Shown here: one piece after another, positions 36,958-46,071 of the stretch
How the letters are laid out: every line of letters starts with the position of its first letter
Numbering within the stretch: the first letter of the stretch is position 1
NCBI GenBank assembly: GCA_017431785.1
Contig: JAFRKJ010000016.1
Coordinates: 1-57,590, forward strand
Source of the DNA: Bacillota bacterium
GTDB taxonomy: Bacteria > Bacillota > Clostridia > Peptostreptococcales > Anaerovoracaceae
Length of the DNA stretch: 57,590 nucleotides
Direction: 5' to 3'
The notes under the pieces: generated by a model
The model's database searches: none
Seen by the model: only the letters and a program-made list of their open reading frames with translations
What the model was told of the DNA's origin: nothing
Position numbers and translations under genes: made by a program

Positions 36958-37440
36958 TTAGTCCTCCTCTAATGTAACCTTGGCCATTCTCTGCGCCTTC
37001 TTCGGCTTGTCGTTCATGTCGCGCGGCGTGCTGACGATGGCGTCAGCAACTTCCATACCTTCGATGATCTTTCCGAATGCCGCATACTCTCCGTCGAGGA
37101 ATGGAGAATCACTGACCATGATGAAGAACTGTGATCCTGCTGAGTTCGGGAATGGAGTTCTGGCCATGGACATAACGCCTCTTTCGTGCTTCAGGTTGTT
37201 TTCAAATCCGTTGTTGGTGAATTCGCCCTTGATCGTCCAGCCCGGACCGCCTGTTCCGTTACCCTTCGGACATCCTCCCTGGATCATGAATCCAGGTATT
37301 ACTCTGTGGAAGATGAGTCCGTCATAGAAACCGTCGTTGACCAGTTTCTCAAAGTTTGCAACTGTTTCCGGAGCGATTTCAGGATACAGTTCTCCTCTCA
37401 TAACGCCGCCGTCTTCCATTTCGATTCTTACGTATTTCAT
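36958..37440 (-). CDS. ppiB: cyclophilin-type peptidyl-prolyl isomerase
   Basis: A 160-residue cyclophilin. Catalytic segments FHRVIPGFMIQGG, GVMSMAR and SAGSQFFIM are intact. There is no signal peptide when the start is ATG 37440 (MKYVRIEMEDGG), which has AGGAGG upstream; a longer frame to 37572 overlaps the Nudix gene. It is cytoplasmic. It starts the leftward array with the acyl-CoA dehydrogenase 3 bases downstream. Confidence 0.94.
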   Translation of the reverse strand: MKYVRIEMEDGGVMRGELYPEIAPETVANFEKLVNDGFYDGLIFHRVIPGFMIQGGCPKGNGTGGPGWTIKGEFTNNGFENNLKHERGVMSMARTPFPNSAGSQFFIMVSDSPFLDGEYAAFGKIIEGMEVADAIVSTPRDMNDKPKKAQRMAKVTLEED

Positions 37441-37480
37441 TTGCAAGTCCTCCTGTTGTTCAGTATTTGCTGTTTTTGCT

Positions 37481-37936
37481 TTATTCATCACGCATTCTGA
37501 ATGCGTCGTAATCAATAGTCCCCTGTTCCAGATGCTCCCACAGTTCCCTGCGGAGAAATTCCGGATACACATGCTCCAATTCCGCTACCTCTTCCCGGCT
37601 CATGAACCTGACCTCTGACAGCACCTGGCCGTTCTCGGGCAGCTCCGGATCGTCACCAAGTTCCAACTCGCCGCCTGTGACGTGCGCTTTAAAAAAGTTT
37701 ACGAAACGCTGCCCTCTATCTGAAACTTCTTCGACATGCCATATGAGGCCGTCCGTTTCAACTTCCAGTCCTGTTTCCTCCATCACTTCGCGCACTGCTG
37801 CCTGAACTGAACTCTCACCATCCTCAATGCCTCCGCCGGGTACCATCCAAACTGAGCGCTCCGGATGGTCATGCCGCACCATCAGTATTCTATTTATATC
37901 ATCGAGTACAATAACTCTGACTCCACCTGTCCACAT
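37481..37936 (-). CDS. Nudix hydrolase
   Basis: A 151-residue Nudix protein. The Nudix box runs from Gly35 to Gly56 with Glu41, Arg49-Glu50 and Glu53-Glu54, all conserved. The N-terminus (VRVIVLDDINRILMVRHDHPE) and Trp in VPGGGIEDGE context fit the MutT/ADP-ribose-type group. The substrate is unknown. GGAG lies 9 bases before the ATG. It follows the chromate transporter pair. Confidence 0.9.
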   Translation of the reverse strand: MWTGGVRVIVLDDINRILMVRHDHPERSVWMVPGGGIEDGESSVQAAVREVMEETGLEVETDGLIWHVEEVSDRGQRFVNFFKAHVTGGELELGDDPELPENGQVLSEVRFMSREEVAELEHVYPEFLRRELWEHLEQGTIDYDAFRMRDE

Positions 37937-37937
37937 A

Positions 37938-38510
37938 TCACATTACTCCATATATCAAAGCACCTGCTGCTCCCATCATCAAAATCACATGCAAAGGCTT
38001 CATTTTCAGTATCGCTATCAATACGATTGAAAGACCGAAGATTGCGATTGGGAGCGGATTGTAGTATCCGGGATCCGCCATGGATGCCGATACGATCGAT
38101 CCTTTGACGAGCACTGAGTCCATAATAAATATCACGGCGGTCAGCAGAAGTCCTACGGTCACAGGCCTGATTCCTGCGAAAGCACCCTCTACGATCGTGC
38201 TTCCTCTATATTTGTCGATCAGTCGGATGACAATCAACATGATGATGAAACACGGCAGGCAGACCCCGATTGTCGCCACAATGGATCCCGGTACGCCTGC
38301 TGCCCTAAGACCGATATATGTTGCCGCGTTTACAGCGACCGGACCAGGCGTGACCTGTGAGAGCGCCACCATGTCAGAGAAATCGGCCGGGGTCAGTTCT
38401 CCAAATGTTATCACTGTCTGATATATCAGCGGGAGCATGGCATTGCCGCCGCCAAAGGAAAACAACCCTATCTTAAAAAATGCAAGGAACAATCTCAGAA
38501 GCAGCATCAT
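37938..38510 (-). CDS. chromate transporter half-size subunit
   Basis: A 190-residue CHR-family protein with about five to six helices. The motif FSFGGGNAMLPLI near residue 20 and the segment ALSQVTPGPVAVNAATYIG are typical. Single-domain members work as pairs; the partner is encoded just upstream and the genes overlap (ATGA). The family exports chromate in some bacteria but the true anion in anaerobes is unknown. Confidence 0.88.
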   Translation of the reverse strand: MMLLLRLFLAFFKIGLFSFGGGNAMLPLIYQTVITFGELTPADFSDMVALSQVTPGPVAVNAATYIGLRAAGVPGSIVATIGVCLPCFIIMLIVIRLIDKYRGSTIVEGAFAGIRPVTVGLLLTAVIFIMDSVLVKGSIVSASMADPGYYNPLPIAIFGLSIVLIAILKMKPLHVILMMGAAGALIYGVM

Positions 38511-39094
38511 TGATCCGCCTCCTGACTGCCCTTCAGGCTCGTAATCCTGTAATACACGATTCCTATGACAATACCGGCAAGGATCACCAGTATCGCTGTG
38601 ATTCCCAGGAAACCGACTGCGATCAAGGATGCCAGGCTGAGAATCACAGCAAGCACCACATAACTGCGTTTTACTGGCCTGGCGTTCTTACCTTTCCCAC
38701 ACATCTGCAAAAGAAGCTTGATGGATGATACGATAATCAGTCCGCATACTGCTGCCTTGATGCCCATGAATGCACCCTCGACGAATCTGTTGTCGCCGAT
38801 GAATCTGAGCAGAACCGCCAGTATCAAGATTGAAATAAAGGCCGGAAGCACAACACCAAAAGTTGCTGCTGCCGCACCGGCCAATCCGCGTTTCCTGTAT
38901 CCTACGTAAGTCGCTATATTTACCGCGATGACACCGGGCAGGGACTGTCCCATGGCGATGCAGTCCAGCATTTCCTCATCATCCAGCCAGCCCTTCTCAA
39001 CAGTGGCAACATGCTGGATCTGGGGAATCATAGCTGCACCTCCCCCAATAGTAAACAAACCTATTTTGAAAAACTCCCAAAACAGGTTTGCCAT
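38507..39094 (-). CDS. chromate transporter half-size subunit, partner
   Basis: A 195-residue CHR-family protein, partner of the next gene. The N-terminus has GLFTIGGGAAMIPQI and then IAMGQSLPGVIAVNIATYVG. ATG 39094 (MANLFWEFF) starts at the family position, 17 bases after the proS stop; a frame to 39145 overlaps proS. No strong Shine-Dalgarno is seen, so coupling to proS is likely. Confidence 0.85.
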   Translation of the reverse strand: MANLFWEFFKIGLFTIGGGAAMIPQIQHVATVEKGWLDDEEMLDCIAMGQSLPGVIAVNIATYVGYRKRGLAGAAAATFGVVLPAFISILILAVLLRFIGDNRFVEGAFMGIKAAVCGLIIVSSIKLLLQMCGKGKNARPVKRSYVVLAVILSLASLIAVGFLGITAILVILAGIVIGIVYYRITSLKGSQEADQ

Positions 39095-39110
39095 TCTATC
39101 GTCGGATCTT

Positions 39111-40865
39111 TTATTTGAAATAGCACCTTCCGTCTTTTTCTGCATTTACCGTTTCTATTGCCTTTGCAATTCCTTCGTCGACAGTCAGCTCGACTTTATC
39201 TGTATCACGTCTCATTTTGTATTCGATGATTCCGTCAGCTGCTCCCCTGCCAACTGTGATTCTGATTGGTATTCCTATAAGGTCTGCATCCTTGAACTTG
39301 ACGCCCGGACGTTCTTTTCTATCATCCAGAATGACTTCCACACCGGCTGCTTCCAGTTCGCGTTCGACCTTCTCGGCGACTTCCTTCTGTACCTCGTCTT
39401 CCGGTTTCATGACTGTGATGATCACATGATACGGAGCCACTGACATCGGCCAGATGATACCGTTCTCATCGTGGTTCTCAGGCATATCGATGATTGCCTG
39501 GAATGTTCTGGAGATGCCGATTCCGTAGCATCCCATGAGAATCGGATGATCTTTCTGGTTATCATCTTTGTAGTATGCTCCCATGGCTGCGGAATACTTG
39601 CTTCCCAGCTTGAAGATCTGACCGACTTCCACACCGCGCGCATGCTTGATCGGTGCTCCGCATACAGGGCAAGGATCTCCCTCCAGCAGATTCTTGACAT
39701 CCGTCACGATATCTGCCTTCCAATCGCGTCCATAGTTTACATTCTTGATGTGGTGATCTTCCTCGCATGCGCCTGCCACCAGATTCTTCAGTCCCGGCAC
39801 TTCGCTGTCTGCAACGATGATACAGTCATGCAGGCCGACAGGACCTGTAAATCCGCCGACGCAGCCGCACTTCTCCGCCATCTTTTCTTCATCTGCAAAA
39901 GCAATCGCGTACTCATGCACACCAAGAGCATTGACGAGTTTCGTCATGTTCAGTTCCCTGTCTCCACGGACAAATACAGCCACATATCCATTGACCTTAT
40001 CATCTTCTCCGTAAGTTTCGAACATGAGCGCCTTCAGGGTCTGTTTCTGATCCATTCCCAGATAGTTGGCTACTTCTTCGATGGTTGTCGTACCAGGTGT
40101 ATGCACTTTTTCCATCGGCAGCATTTCTGCCGGATCCTCCGGCGCGTCTTTGCATGCTGCTTTTTCTATTGTAGTAGCGAGGTTGCAGGAGTCACAATAG
40201 CAGATCTGGCTTTCACCGTATTCACAAAGTGCTGTGAATTCATGTGATCCGGATCCACCGATAGCGCCGTTGTCTGCCTCTACCGGTCTGAATGTGAGAC
40301 CGCATCTGGTGAACACATTGGTGTAAGCGTCATACATCTGCATGTAGCTCTTTTCCACACCTTCTTCATCTTTATCGAAGGAGTAGTTGTCCTTCATGAT
40401 GAAGTTCCTTGACCGCATCATACCGAAGCGAGGTCTGGCCTCATCTCTGAATTTGTCTGTAATCTGATACAGCATCATTGGAAGCTGTCTATAAGAGGTA
40501 ATATCATTTCTGATGATATCTGTGAACACTTCCTCCGCTGTAGGACCAAGGCAGAAGCCTCTTCCGTTTCTGTCATTCAGTCTCCACATTTCAGGGCCGT
40601 AGGCATCCCACCTGCCTGACTCTTCCCAGAGCTCGCCGGGCTGCAATATGGATGTGCTGATTTCCTGCGCGCCTTTGGCGTCCATTTCTTCTCTTACAAT
40701 GTTCTCGATCTTCTTGATCGTTCTGTATCCCATCGGCATGTAGCTATAGATTCCGGCAGCGGTCTTCTTGATCATGCCGGCTCTGAGCAGCAGTATATGG
40801 CTTGGGATTTCTGCTTCGTTCGGTACTTCTCTCAGTGTTCTGAAAAAGCTTTTCGATAACTTCAT
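39111..40865 (-). CDS. proS: prolyl-tRNA synthetase, bacterial type
   Basis: Class II synthetase of 584 residues. Motif 1 region around MGYRTIKKIENIVREEMDAKGAQE, motif 2 FRDEARPRFGMMRSRNFIMKD and the HPILMGCYGIGISRT motif 3 region are present. An inserted editing domain (about 230-390) makes it the bacterial type that clears Ala-tRNA(Pro). The C-terminal anticodon-binding domain follows. AGGAGACC precedes the start. Confidence 0.97.
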   Translation of the reverse strand: MKLSKSFFRTLREVPNEAEIPSHILLLRAGMIKKTAAGIYSYMPMGYRTIKKIENIVREEMDAKGAQEISTSILQPGELWEESGRWDAYGPEMWRLNDRNGRGFCLGPTAEEVFTDIIRNDITSYRQLPMMLYQITDKFRDEARPRFGMMRSRNFIMKDNYSFDKDEEGVEKSYMQMYDAYTNVFTRCGLTFRPVEADNGAIGGSGSHEFTALCEYGESQICYCDSCNLATTIEKAACKDAPEDPAEMLPMEKVHTPGTTTIEEVANYLGMDQKQTLKALMFETYGEDDKVNGYVAVFVRGDRELNMTKLVNALGVHEYAIAFADEEKMAEKCGCVGGFTGPVGLHDCIIVADSEVPGLKNLVAGACEEDHHIKNVNYGRDWKADIVTDVKNLLEGDPCPVCGAPIKHARGVEVGQIFKLGSKYSAAMGAYYKDDNQKDHPILMGCYGIGISRTFQAIIDMPENHDENGIIWPMSVAPYHVIITVMKPEDEVQKEVAEKVERELEAAGVEVILDDRKERPGVKFKDADLIGIPIRITVGRGAADGIIEYKMRRDTDKVELTVDEGIAKAIETVNAEKDGRCYFK

Positions 40866-40888
40866 CTGGTCTCCTTCTGATTATGTTT

Positions 40889-42040
40889 CTATCTGTATAT
40901 TGAGCAGACCGCTTCACACGCGATCCCTTCTTCTCTTCCTGTAAATCCTAACTTTTCTGTTGTTGTTCCTTTGATATTGATCCTGGACTTGTCCAGTTCC
41001 AGGACTTCAGCAATGTTGCTTCTCATCTCATCGATGTACGGGCTGATCTTCGGTCTCTGAGCAATCAGTGTCACATCGATATTACCGATGTTGTAGAAGT
41101 TCTCCTCCAGCATCTTTTTGACTGCGGCAAGCAGTTCCAGGCTGCTGATGCCTTCATATGCATCATCGCTGTCCGGGAAGTGTCTCCCGATATCTCCCAG
41201 AGCTGCCGCACCCAAAAGTGCATCCATCACAGCATGGATGAGCACATCGGCATCGGAATGTCCCAGAAGACCCCGGTCATATGGTATATCCACGCCGCCG
41301 AGAATCAGTCTCCTGCCTTCCACAAGCTGATGCACATCGAAGCCTGTTCCCACTCTGTTCTCCATCGGTAAGTCCTCCTTCGTTGTGATCTTGATGTTGC
41401 CGTAGTCTCCGTCCACGATGGAGACATCGTAACCTGCCCGTTCCACGATCGACGCATCGTCCGTTCCTATGTAACTGTCGTCGTAGGCTTTGTCATAGGC
41501 TTCAATCAATATGGATTTCCGAAACCCCTGCGGTGTCTGTACAGAGTAGTAGTCCGCCCTGTCCACACTTTCGCTGGAAGTGCTGCCCTGCTCCATTCTG
41601 CGTACGCTGTTCTTCATAGCAACACAGGCGACAGCCGCACCATTGTTGTCAGTTTCCCGAAGGACGTTCAATATGACATCCTTCTCAACGAAAGGTCTCG
41701 CTCCATCATGGATCAGCACCATAGAAACGCCCGGTTTTCGTGCGTTGATTTCCTGCAGCGCATTGAAAACGGAATCTTGTCTTTTATTCCCGCCTGCAAC
41801 GATGCCATCGACTTTACTGAAGCCTCTCTCCTTCACGATCTCAGCACAGGTGTCCCTGTACTCTTCGTTTGTAACGACAAAGATGTGATCGATCTCATCG
41901 ATGTTCTCGAAGGCTTTGATTGTCTTTGCAATCACATATTCACCGCCGATTTTGAGATACTGCTTGGGGACAGGGGCTCCGAGGCGTGTGCCCCGTCCTG
42001 CAGCAGCGATGATGACTGCGACTTTACTGTTGTTGTACAT
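40889..42040 (-). CDS. ispDF: bifunctional IspD-IspF enzyme of the MEP isoprenoid pathway
   Basis: A fused 383-residue enzyme. Residues 1-225 are IspD (MEP cytidylyltransferase): [19 protein letters not shown] and [11 protein letters not shown]. Residues 226-383 are IspF (MECDP synthase): VGTGFDVH with the metal residues Asp235 and His237, then [20 protein letters not shown] and a [17 protein letters not shown] end. In the pathway IspE acts between the two steps, so the fusion joins non-consecutive steps. It overlaps nothing and follows the PIN-TRAM gene by 1 base. Confidence 0.96.
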   Translation of the reverse strand: MYNNSKVAVIIAAAGRGTRLGAPVPKQYLKIGGEYVIAKTIKAFENIDEIDHIFVVTNEEYRDTCAEIVKERGFSKVDGIVAGGNKRQDSVFNALQEINARKPGVSMVLIHDGARPFVEKDVILNVLRETDNNGAAVACVAMKNSVRRMEQGSTSSESVDRADYYSVQTPQGFRKSILIEAYDKAYDDSYIGTDDASIVERAGYDVSIVDGDYGNIKITTKEDLPMENRVGTGFDVHQLVEGRRLILGGVDIPYDRGLLGHSDADVLIHAVMDALLGAAALGDIGRHFPDSDDAYEGISSLELLAAVKKMLEENFYNIGNIDVTLIAQRPKISPYIDEMRSNIAEVLELDKSRINIKGTTTEKLGFTGREEGIACEAVCSIYR

Positions 42041-42041
42041 T

Positions 42042-43163
42042 TCAGTTTCCCTTAACGTTGCCCGCAGGCTTTGCGAATATCATTCTGCCTGCCGATGTCT
42101 GAAATACACTGCTCACTACGACCTTGATAGTCTGTCCTATGAACGGTTTGCCTTCTTCTACGACGATCATGGTCCCGTCGTCGAGATAAGCCACCGCCTG
42201 ATCGTTTTCCTTGCCCTCCTTGACGAGCGTGAGTATCATCTCCTCGCCAGGAAGCACGACTGGCTTTAAGGTGTTCGCCAGTTCGTTGATGTTGAGCACA
42301 GGTATACCTTTGATCGCGGCTACTTTATTCAGGTTGAAGTCGTTGGTAACGACCTTGCCGTTCATAATCTGCGCAAGTTTCAGGAGCTTGACATCCACTT
42401 CTGGTATCTCATCAAGCACCTTCTCTGAAGCCGTATTGTAAATTTCGACTCCATATTCTTCCTGGATCGAGTTCAATATGTCCAGTCCGCGTCTTCCTCT
42501 CTGCCTTTTGAGAGTGTCCGACGAGTCTGCGATATGACGCAGTTCAACAAGGACAAATTCGGGGATGATAATCGGTCCCTCAATGAACCCTGTTTCCAGG
42601 ATATCTGCTATTCTTCCATCTATGATGACGCTGGTATCAAATATTTTCGGTGTTGCATCGCCTTTATGCCGGCCGCTTTTGGATGACTGGGAGGAACCCT
42701 TTCTGTTCAGAACCAGTGCTCCGATTTCCTTAGCCTTGCTGTTCACAACCAGAATTCCCAATGATCCGAGTATGAGATAGGTGATGATATTGAGAATGAT
42801 ACTTACCACCGGCATCTCAATACTGGTGTAAATTCCTCTGCTTATAAGGTAAGCAACAAACAGACCTATAATAAGCCCTGCTACCGTTGATATGATGTCA
42901 TTGACGGATGTGTCTTTAAGGTCGGACTCCAGATTTCCGGCGGCTTTCATACCACCTCTTCTGAATACCGGAAACAGTTTGTAAAAAATAATTGCGAAAA
43001 TAAGTGCGATTGCTGTGACGATGAACATTATCTCCGCCACCGAAAAGATTGTCTCCAGATCGTATCCCTTAAGTCCAGCCAGATACTTTATAAGCAGATA
43101 GAAGCCGTAACCAACGATTGCGCCAATGATGGTCACAATAGCTCTTACCAGCTTTTCAAGCAC
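42042..43163 (-). CDS. PIN-TRAM membrane-anchored nuclease-like protein (YacL type)
   Basis: A 373-residue protein. Four membrane helices fill about 1-150. A PIN domain follows ([19 protein letters not shown]) with its acidic residues, then a C-terminal TRAM domain that ends near [13 protein letters not shown]-like sequence. The start is GTG 43163, with AAGGAGGG 9 bases upstream. The family (YacL) lies next to ispD in Bacillus too. RNA or DNA cleavage is inferred from the PIN fold only. Confidence 0.88.
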   Translation of the reverse strand: MLEKLVRAIVTIIGAIVGYGFYLLIKYLAGLKGYDLETIFSVAEIMFIVTAIALIFAIIFYKLFPVFRRGGMKAAGNLESDLKDTSVNDIISTVAGLIIGLFVAYLISRGIYTSIEMPVVSIILNIITYLILGSLGILVVNSKAKEIGALVLNRKGSSQSSKSGRHKGDATPKIFDTSVIIDGRIADILETGFIEGPIIIPEFVLVELRHIADSSDTLKRQRGRRGLDILNSIQEEYGVEIYNTASEKVLDEIPEVDVKLLKLAQIMNGKVVTNDFNLNKVAAIKGIPVLNINELANTLKPVVLPGEEMILTLVKEGKENDQAVAYLDDGTMIVVEEGKPFIGQTIKVVVSSVFQTSAGRMIFAKPAGNVKGN

Positions 43164-43238
43164 TTTGTCATTCCCTCCTTTCTTCTGAGATTCGCATTGC
43201 CCGGGATGACTTTGTTTCCGCACTGAAACCAGATTGAA

Positions 43239-43712
43239 CTATATTGCCGATTCAATCATTTCAAGTGCTTCTTCCTCAGTCACATCGAGAGCCAGCATGA
43301 CTTCACTCTGAAGTATTTTTCGGGCGTTGGAAAGCATCTTCTTCTCACCGGCGGAGAGCCCGCTCCGACGGTCGTGTCTCGTCAGGCTTCCGACAACTTC
43401 GGCGACGAGAATAATATCGCCGGATTTAAGCTTTTCCATGTTTGCCCTGTACCGTTTGCTCCAGGTTCCTCCTATTTCCTCGGAATCCTGGCCAAGAACA
43501 GAAATCGCCTCGTCAATTTCTTCTTGTGTCCCTACAGGTCGTACTCCAATGTCATCACAAGCTTCGACGGGAATCATTACTTCCATATCCCCGCAAGGAA
43601 CATGAAGTAGATAGTAGTCCTTCACTTCCCCGAGGATATTGCATTCTTTTATCTGCTGAATGACTCCTGCTCCATGCATAGGGTACAGGATTTTGTCTCC
43701 TGTTCTATACAT
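43239..43712 (-). CDS. CarD/CdnL-family RNA polymerase-binding regulator
   Basis: A 157-residue CarD_CdnL_TRCF protein. The N-terminal domain reads GDKILYPMHGAGVIQQIKE and would bind the RNA polymerase beta lobe; the helical C-terminal part contacts promoter DNA. ATG 43712 (MYRTGDKILYP) has AGGAGG upstream; the longer frame to 43739 adds nine residues beyond the family start. It heads the CarD-PIN/TRAM-ispDF-proS leftward group. Confidence 0.9.
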   Translation of the reverse strand: MYRTGDKILYPMHGAGVIQQIKECNILGEVKDYYLLHVPCGDMEVMIPVEACDDIGVRPVGTQEEIDEAISVLGQDSEEIGGTWSKRYRANMEKLKSGDIILVAEVVGSLTRHDRRSGLSAGEKKMLSNARKILQSEVMLALDVTEEEALEMIESAI

Positions 43713-43740
43713 ACGAAACCTCCTGGTCATACGTATCAAT

Positions 43741-43770
43741 ATTATAGCATGACGGCTATACTTCAGTCAA
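43741..43770 (-). promoter_or_regulatory. promoter of the CarD-family gene
   Basis: TTGACT (43765-43770), 18-base spacer, perfect TATAAT (43741-43746) on the minus strand, about 30 bases before the ATG. Confidence 0.75.
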
Positions 43771-43803
43771 AGACATGAATATCACGGTTTCAACACATTT
43801 GTA

Positions 43804-43812
43804 TGTTATAAT
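43804..43812 (+). promoter_or_regulatory. extended -10 promoter of the two-component system
   Basis: TGTTATAAT on the plus strand (TG at 43804-43805, TATAAT at 43807-43812). No good -35 hexamer lies 16-18 bases upstream, so an extended -10 element is likely. The start of the response regulator is 60 bases downstream. Confidence 0.6.
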
Positions 43813-43871
43813 GCATTCAAAATTGAGATAACAAGGTCCCCATTCCGGGGCCGGATAAGGAGATTATACTT

Positions 43872-44549
43872 ATGGCTAAGCTTCTCATCGTTGATGATGA
43901 AAAAGGCATACGCGATGTCATCCGTGAATATTCAGAGTTCAACGGTCACGAAGTCACCGAAGCAGAAGATGGTATGACTGCTGTCGGATTCTGCAAACTG
44001 AATGAATACGATCTGATCATCATGGATATCATGATGCCGAAACTGGACGGTTTTTCCGCATGCAAGGAAATACGCAAAATCTGCGACACTCCTGTTATCA
44101 TGCTCTCTGCCAGAGGGGAAGAGTATGATAAGCTCTTCGGATTTGAGCTGGGAATCGATGATTATGTGGTAAAGCCATTCAGCCCTAAGGAACTCATGGC
44201 CAGAGTCAATGCCGTACTTTCACGCCGCAGCAAAGCCGCCAAAGCAGATGAGGACATCCTCAGATTTGACGGACTTGAAATCAACATTCCTGCCCGCACT
44301 GTGACGATTGACGGGGAACGAGTGGAACTGACGCCAAAAGAATACGATCTTCTCTTCTATCTTGTAGAGAATAAGAACATCGCGCTTTCCAGGGATAAGC
44401 TTCTGTCAGATATCTGGGGATATGACTTCTTCGGTGACGACAGAACAATCGATACCCATATCAAAAACCTCAGAAGCAATCTCGGCGAATACAGAGACTA
44501 TATTGTTACCCTCAGAGGAGTAGGATACAAATTTGAAGTTAAAGATTGA
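43872..44549 (+). CDS. OmpR-family response regulator
   Basis: A 225-residue regulator. The receiver domain has the acidic pair Asp8/9, the phosphoacceptor Asp52 (IIMDIMMPKLDG), Ser79 and Lys101. The winged-helix DNA-binding domain runs from about 130 to 222 and ends in the family's RGVGYKFE. AAGGAG precedes the ATG. The histidine kinase gene overlaps its end by 17 bases. Confidence 0.96.
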   Translation: MAKLLIVDDEKGIRDVIREYSEFNGHEVTEAEDGMTAVGFCKLNEYDLIIMDIMMPKLDGFSACKEIRKICDTPVIMLSARGEEYDKLFGFELGIDDYVVKPFSPKELMARVNAVLSRRSKAAKADEDILRFDGLEINIPARTVTIDGERVELTPKEYDLLFYLVENKNIALSRDKLLSDIWGYDFFGDDRTIDTHIKNLRSNLGEYRDYIVTLRGVGYKFEVKD

Positions 44550-46038
44550 TACCAAAAGCATTAAATTCAAATCCTGGCTCTATTTCATCCTGTTTGCTGC
44601 TGTGCTTATGGCGGCGTTGTGGATCGTACAGGTCCTTCTGCTGAATAATCTGTACGGAACCATGAAGACATCCCAGACACATAGAGTTTCCCAGGCAATC
44701 GAAGAATCCTTCAAGAGCAATGATCTGGAGGACTTCTTTGATGATGTCGCTCTTTATTCTGACTCCCACGACATGTATATCTATGTCGTCTCTTTGGATG
44801 GCACCACCACTTATTACAGCCCGTCAAACGGCGATTATGAGATGCACAGTCAAGGCGCGGCCGGCGACAGCGGGCAAGCTGGCGAAAGTGAGCAGAATGA
44901 AGCGCCTGCACCAAAGGGCCCGTCTGTGGATCCTCAGTACATCTCACAAATGCAAAGTCTGAATGAGGAGATGTTCAAAAACGGCGGACCGGCCTATATG
45001 ACTTTCGGCAGCGATGATAAATCACAGCGGCTTCTGGCCTGCGGCAACGTTCTCCACGCGGATGATAAGGAAGATATGATCGTCTATATTTTCTCACCGC
45101 TGTGGCCAATGTCTTCCACGATTGAGATTCTTGCCGATCAGTTGATCATCGTAACGATCATCTCGCTGATTCTGGCGTGCCTTATCTCTTTCTATCTTTC
45201 CAACAGAATTACACGTCCAATCAGAAAAATCAACAATTCAGCCAAACGACTGGCAGCAGGGGAATATGGTATTGTCTTCGGAAGCGGACACTATACAGAA
45301 ATCGACAGCCTGGCTGACACTCTGACCGGAGCATCGATTGAGCTTGAAAAATCCGACCTGATGCAGAAAGACCTTATTGCGAATGTCTCCCATGACCTCC
45401 GCACTCCACTGACCATGATCAAGTCCTATGCGGAAATGATCAGGGACATCTCGGGAGATGATCCGGAAAAGCGTGAAAAACACCTTCAAGTCATCATTGA
45501 TGAAACCGACAGGCTGAACAATCTCGTTGGAGACCTTCTGACTGTTTCGAACATACAATCCGGCAGAATGGTATTGGAAAAGAGCAGATTCTCTCTCAGT
45601 GAATCTGTGAAATCCATCGTTGAAACATACCGTATCAAAGAAGTGGACGGAGGATATACAATCAACATGAAGTGTCCTTCCGACTTCATGGTTCTTGCTG
45701 ATGAGGATAAGATCAAGCAGGTTGTTTCGAACCTCATTTCCAATGCAGTGAAATTCTGCGGTGACGATAAGACAATAAATGTAGCCCTGAAAAAGCAGGG
45801 CCGACAGGTTCTTGTTACCGTTGAGGATCACGGATGCGGCATTTCTCCGGAAGATCTGGAGCACATTTGGGAACGTTACTACCGCAGCAGTTCCAATATG
45901 GTCCGCTCTGTTGAGGGCTCCGGCCTCGGGCTGTCCATCTGTAAGGAAATACTGGCGCTTCACAAGGCGGATTTCGGCGTGAACAGCACCGTTGGCGAAG
46001 GTTCAACATTCTGGTTCAAACTTGATACTGTGAAATAA
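44533..46038 (+). CDS. sensor histidine kinase
   Basis: A 501-residue membrane kinase. Two helices (about 13-38 and 201-222) frame an extracellular sensor domain of about 160 residues with a Gly/Ser/Glu-rich loop near 105-130. HAMP, then HisKA with the phosphorylated His287 in NVSHDLRTPL, then HATPase with NLISNAVKF, DHGCGI and GSGLGLSI. It probably starts at TTG 44533 inside the regulator gene, with AGGAG upstream. The stimulus is unknown. It ends 33 bases from the convergent radA. Confidence 0.94.
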   Translation: MKLKIDTKSIKFKSWLYFILFAAVLMAALWIVQVLLLNNLYGTMKTSQTHRVSQAIEESFKSNDLEDFFDDVALYSDSHDMYIYVVSLDGTTTYYSPSNGDYEMHSQGAAGDSGQAGESEQNEAPAPKGPSVDPQYISQMQSLNEEMFKNGGPAYMTFGSDDKSQRLLACGNVLHADDKEDMIVYIFSPLWPMSSTIEILADQLIIVTIISLILACLISFYLSNRITRPIRKINNSAKRLAAGEYGIVFGSGHYTEIDSLADTLTGASIELEKSDLMQKDLIANVSHDLRTPLTMIKSYAEMIRDISGDDPEKREKHLQVIIDETDRLNNLVGDLLTVSNIQSGRMVLEKSRFSLSESVKSIVETYRIKEVDGGYTINMKCPSDFMVLADEDKIKQVVSNLISNAVKFCGDDKTINVALKKQGRQVLVTVEDHGCGISPEDLEHIWERYYRSSSNMVRSVEGSGLGLSICKEILALHKADFGVNSTVGEGSTFWFKLDTVK

Positions 46039-46071
46039 CTTCGATCAGATTATGTGAATAGATCTTTCAGA

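Noticed and set aside
45238-45963. Minus-strand frame of 241 codons opposite the histidine kinase
   Set aside because: The plus strand carries intact kinase motifs throughout; the antisense frame has no recognisable domain.
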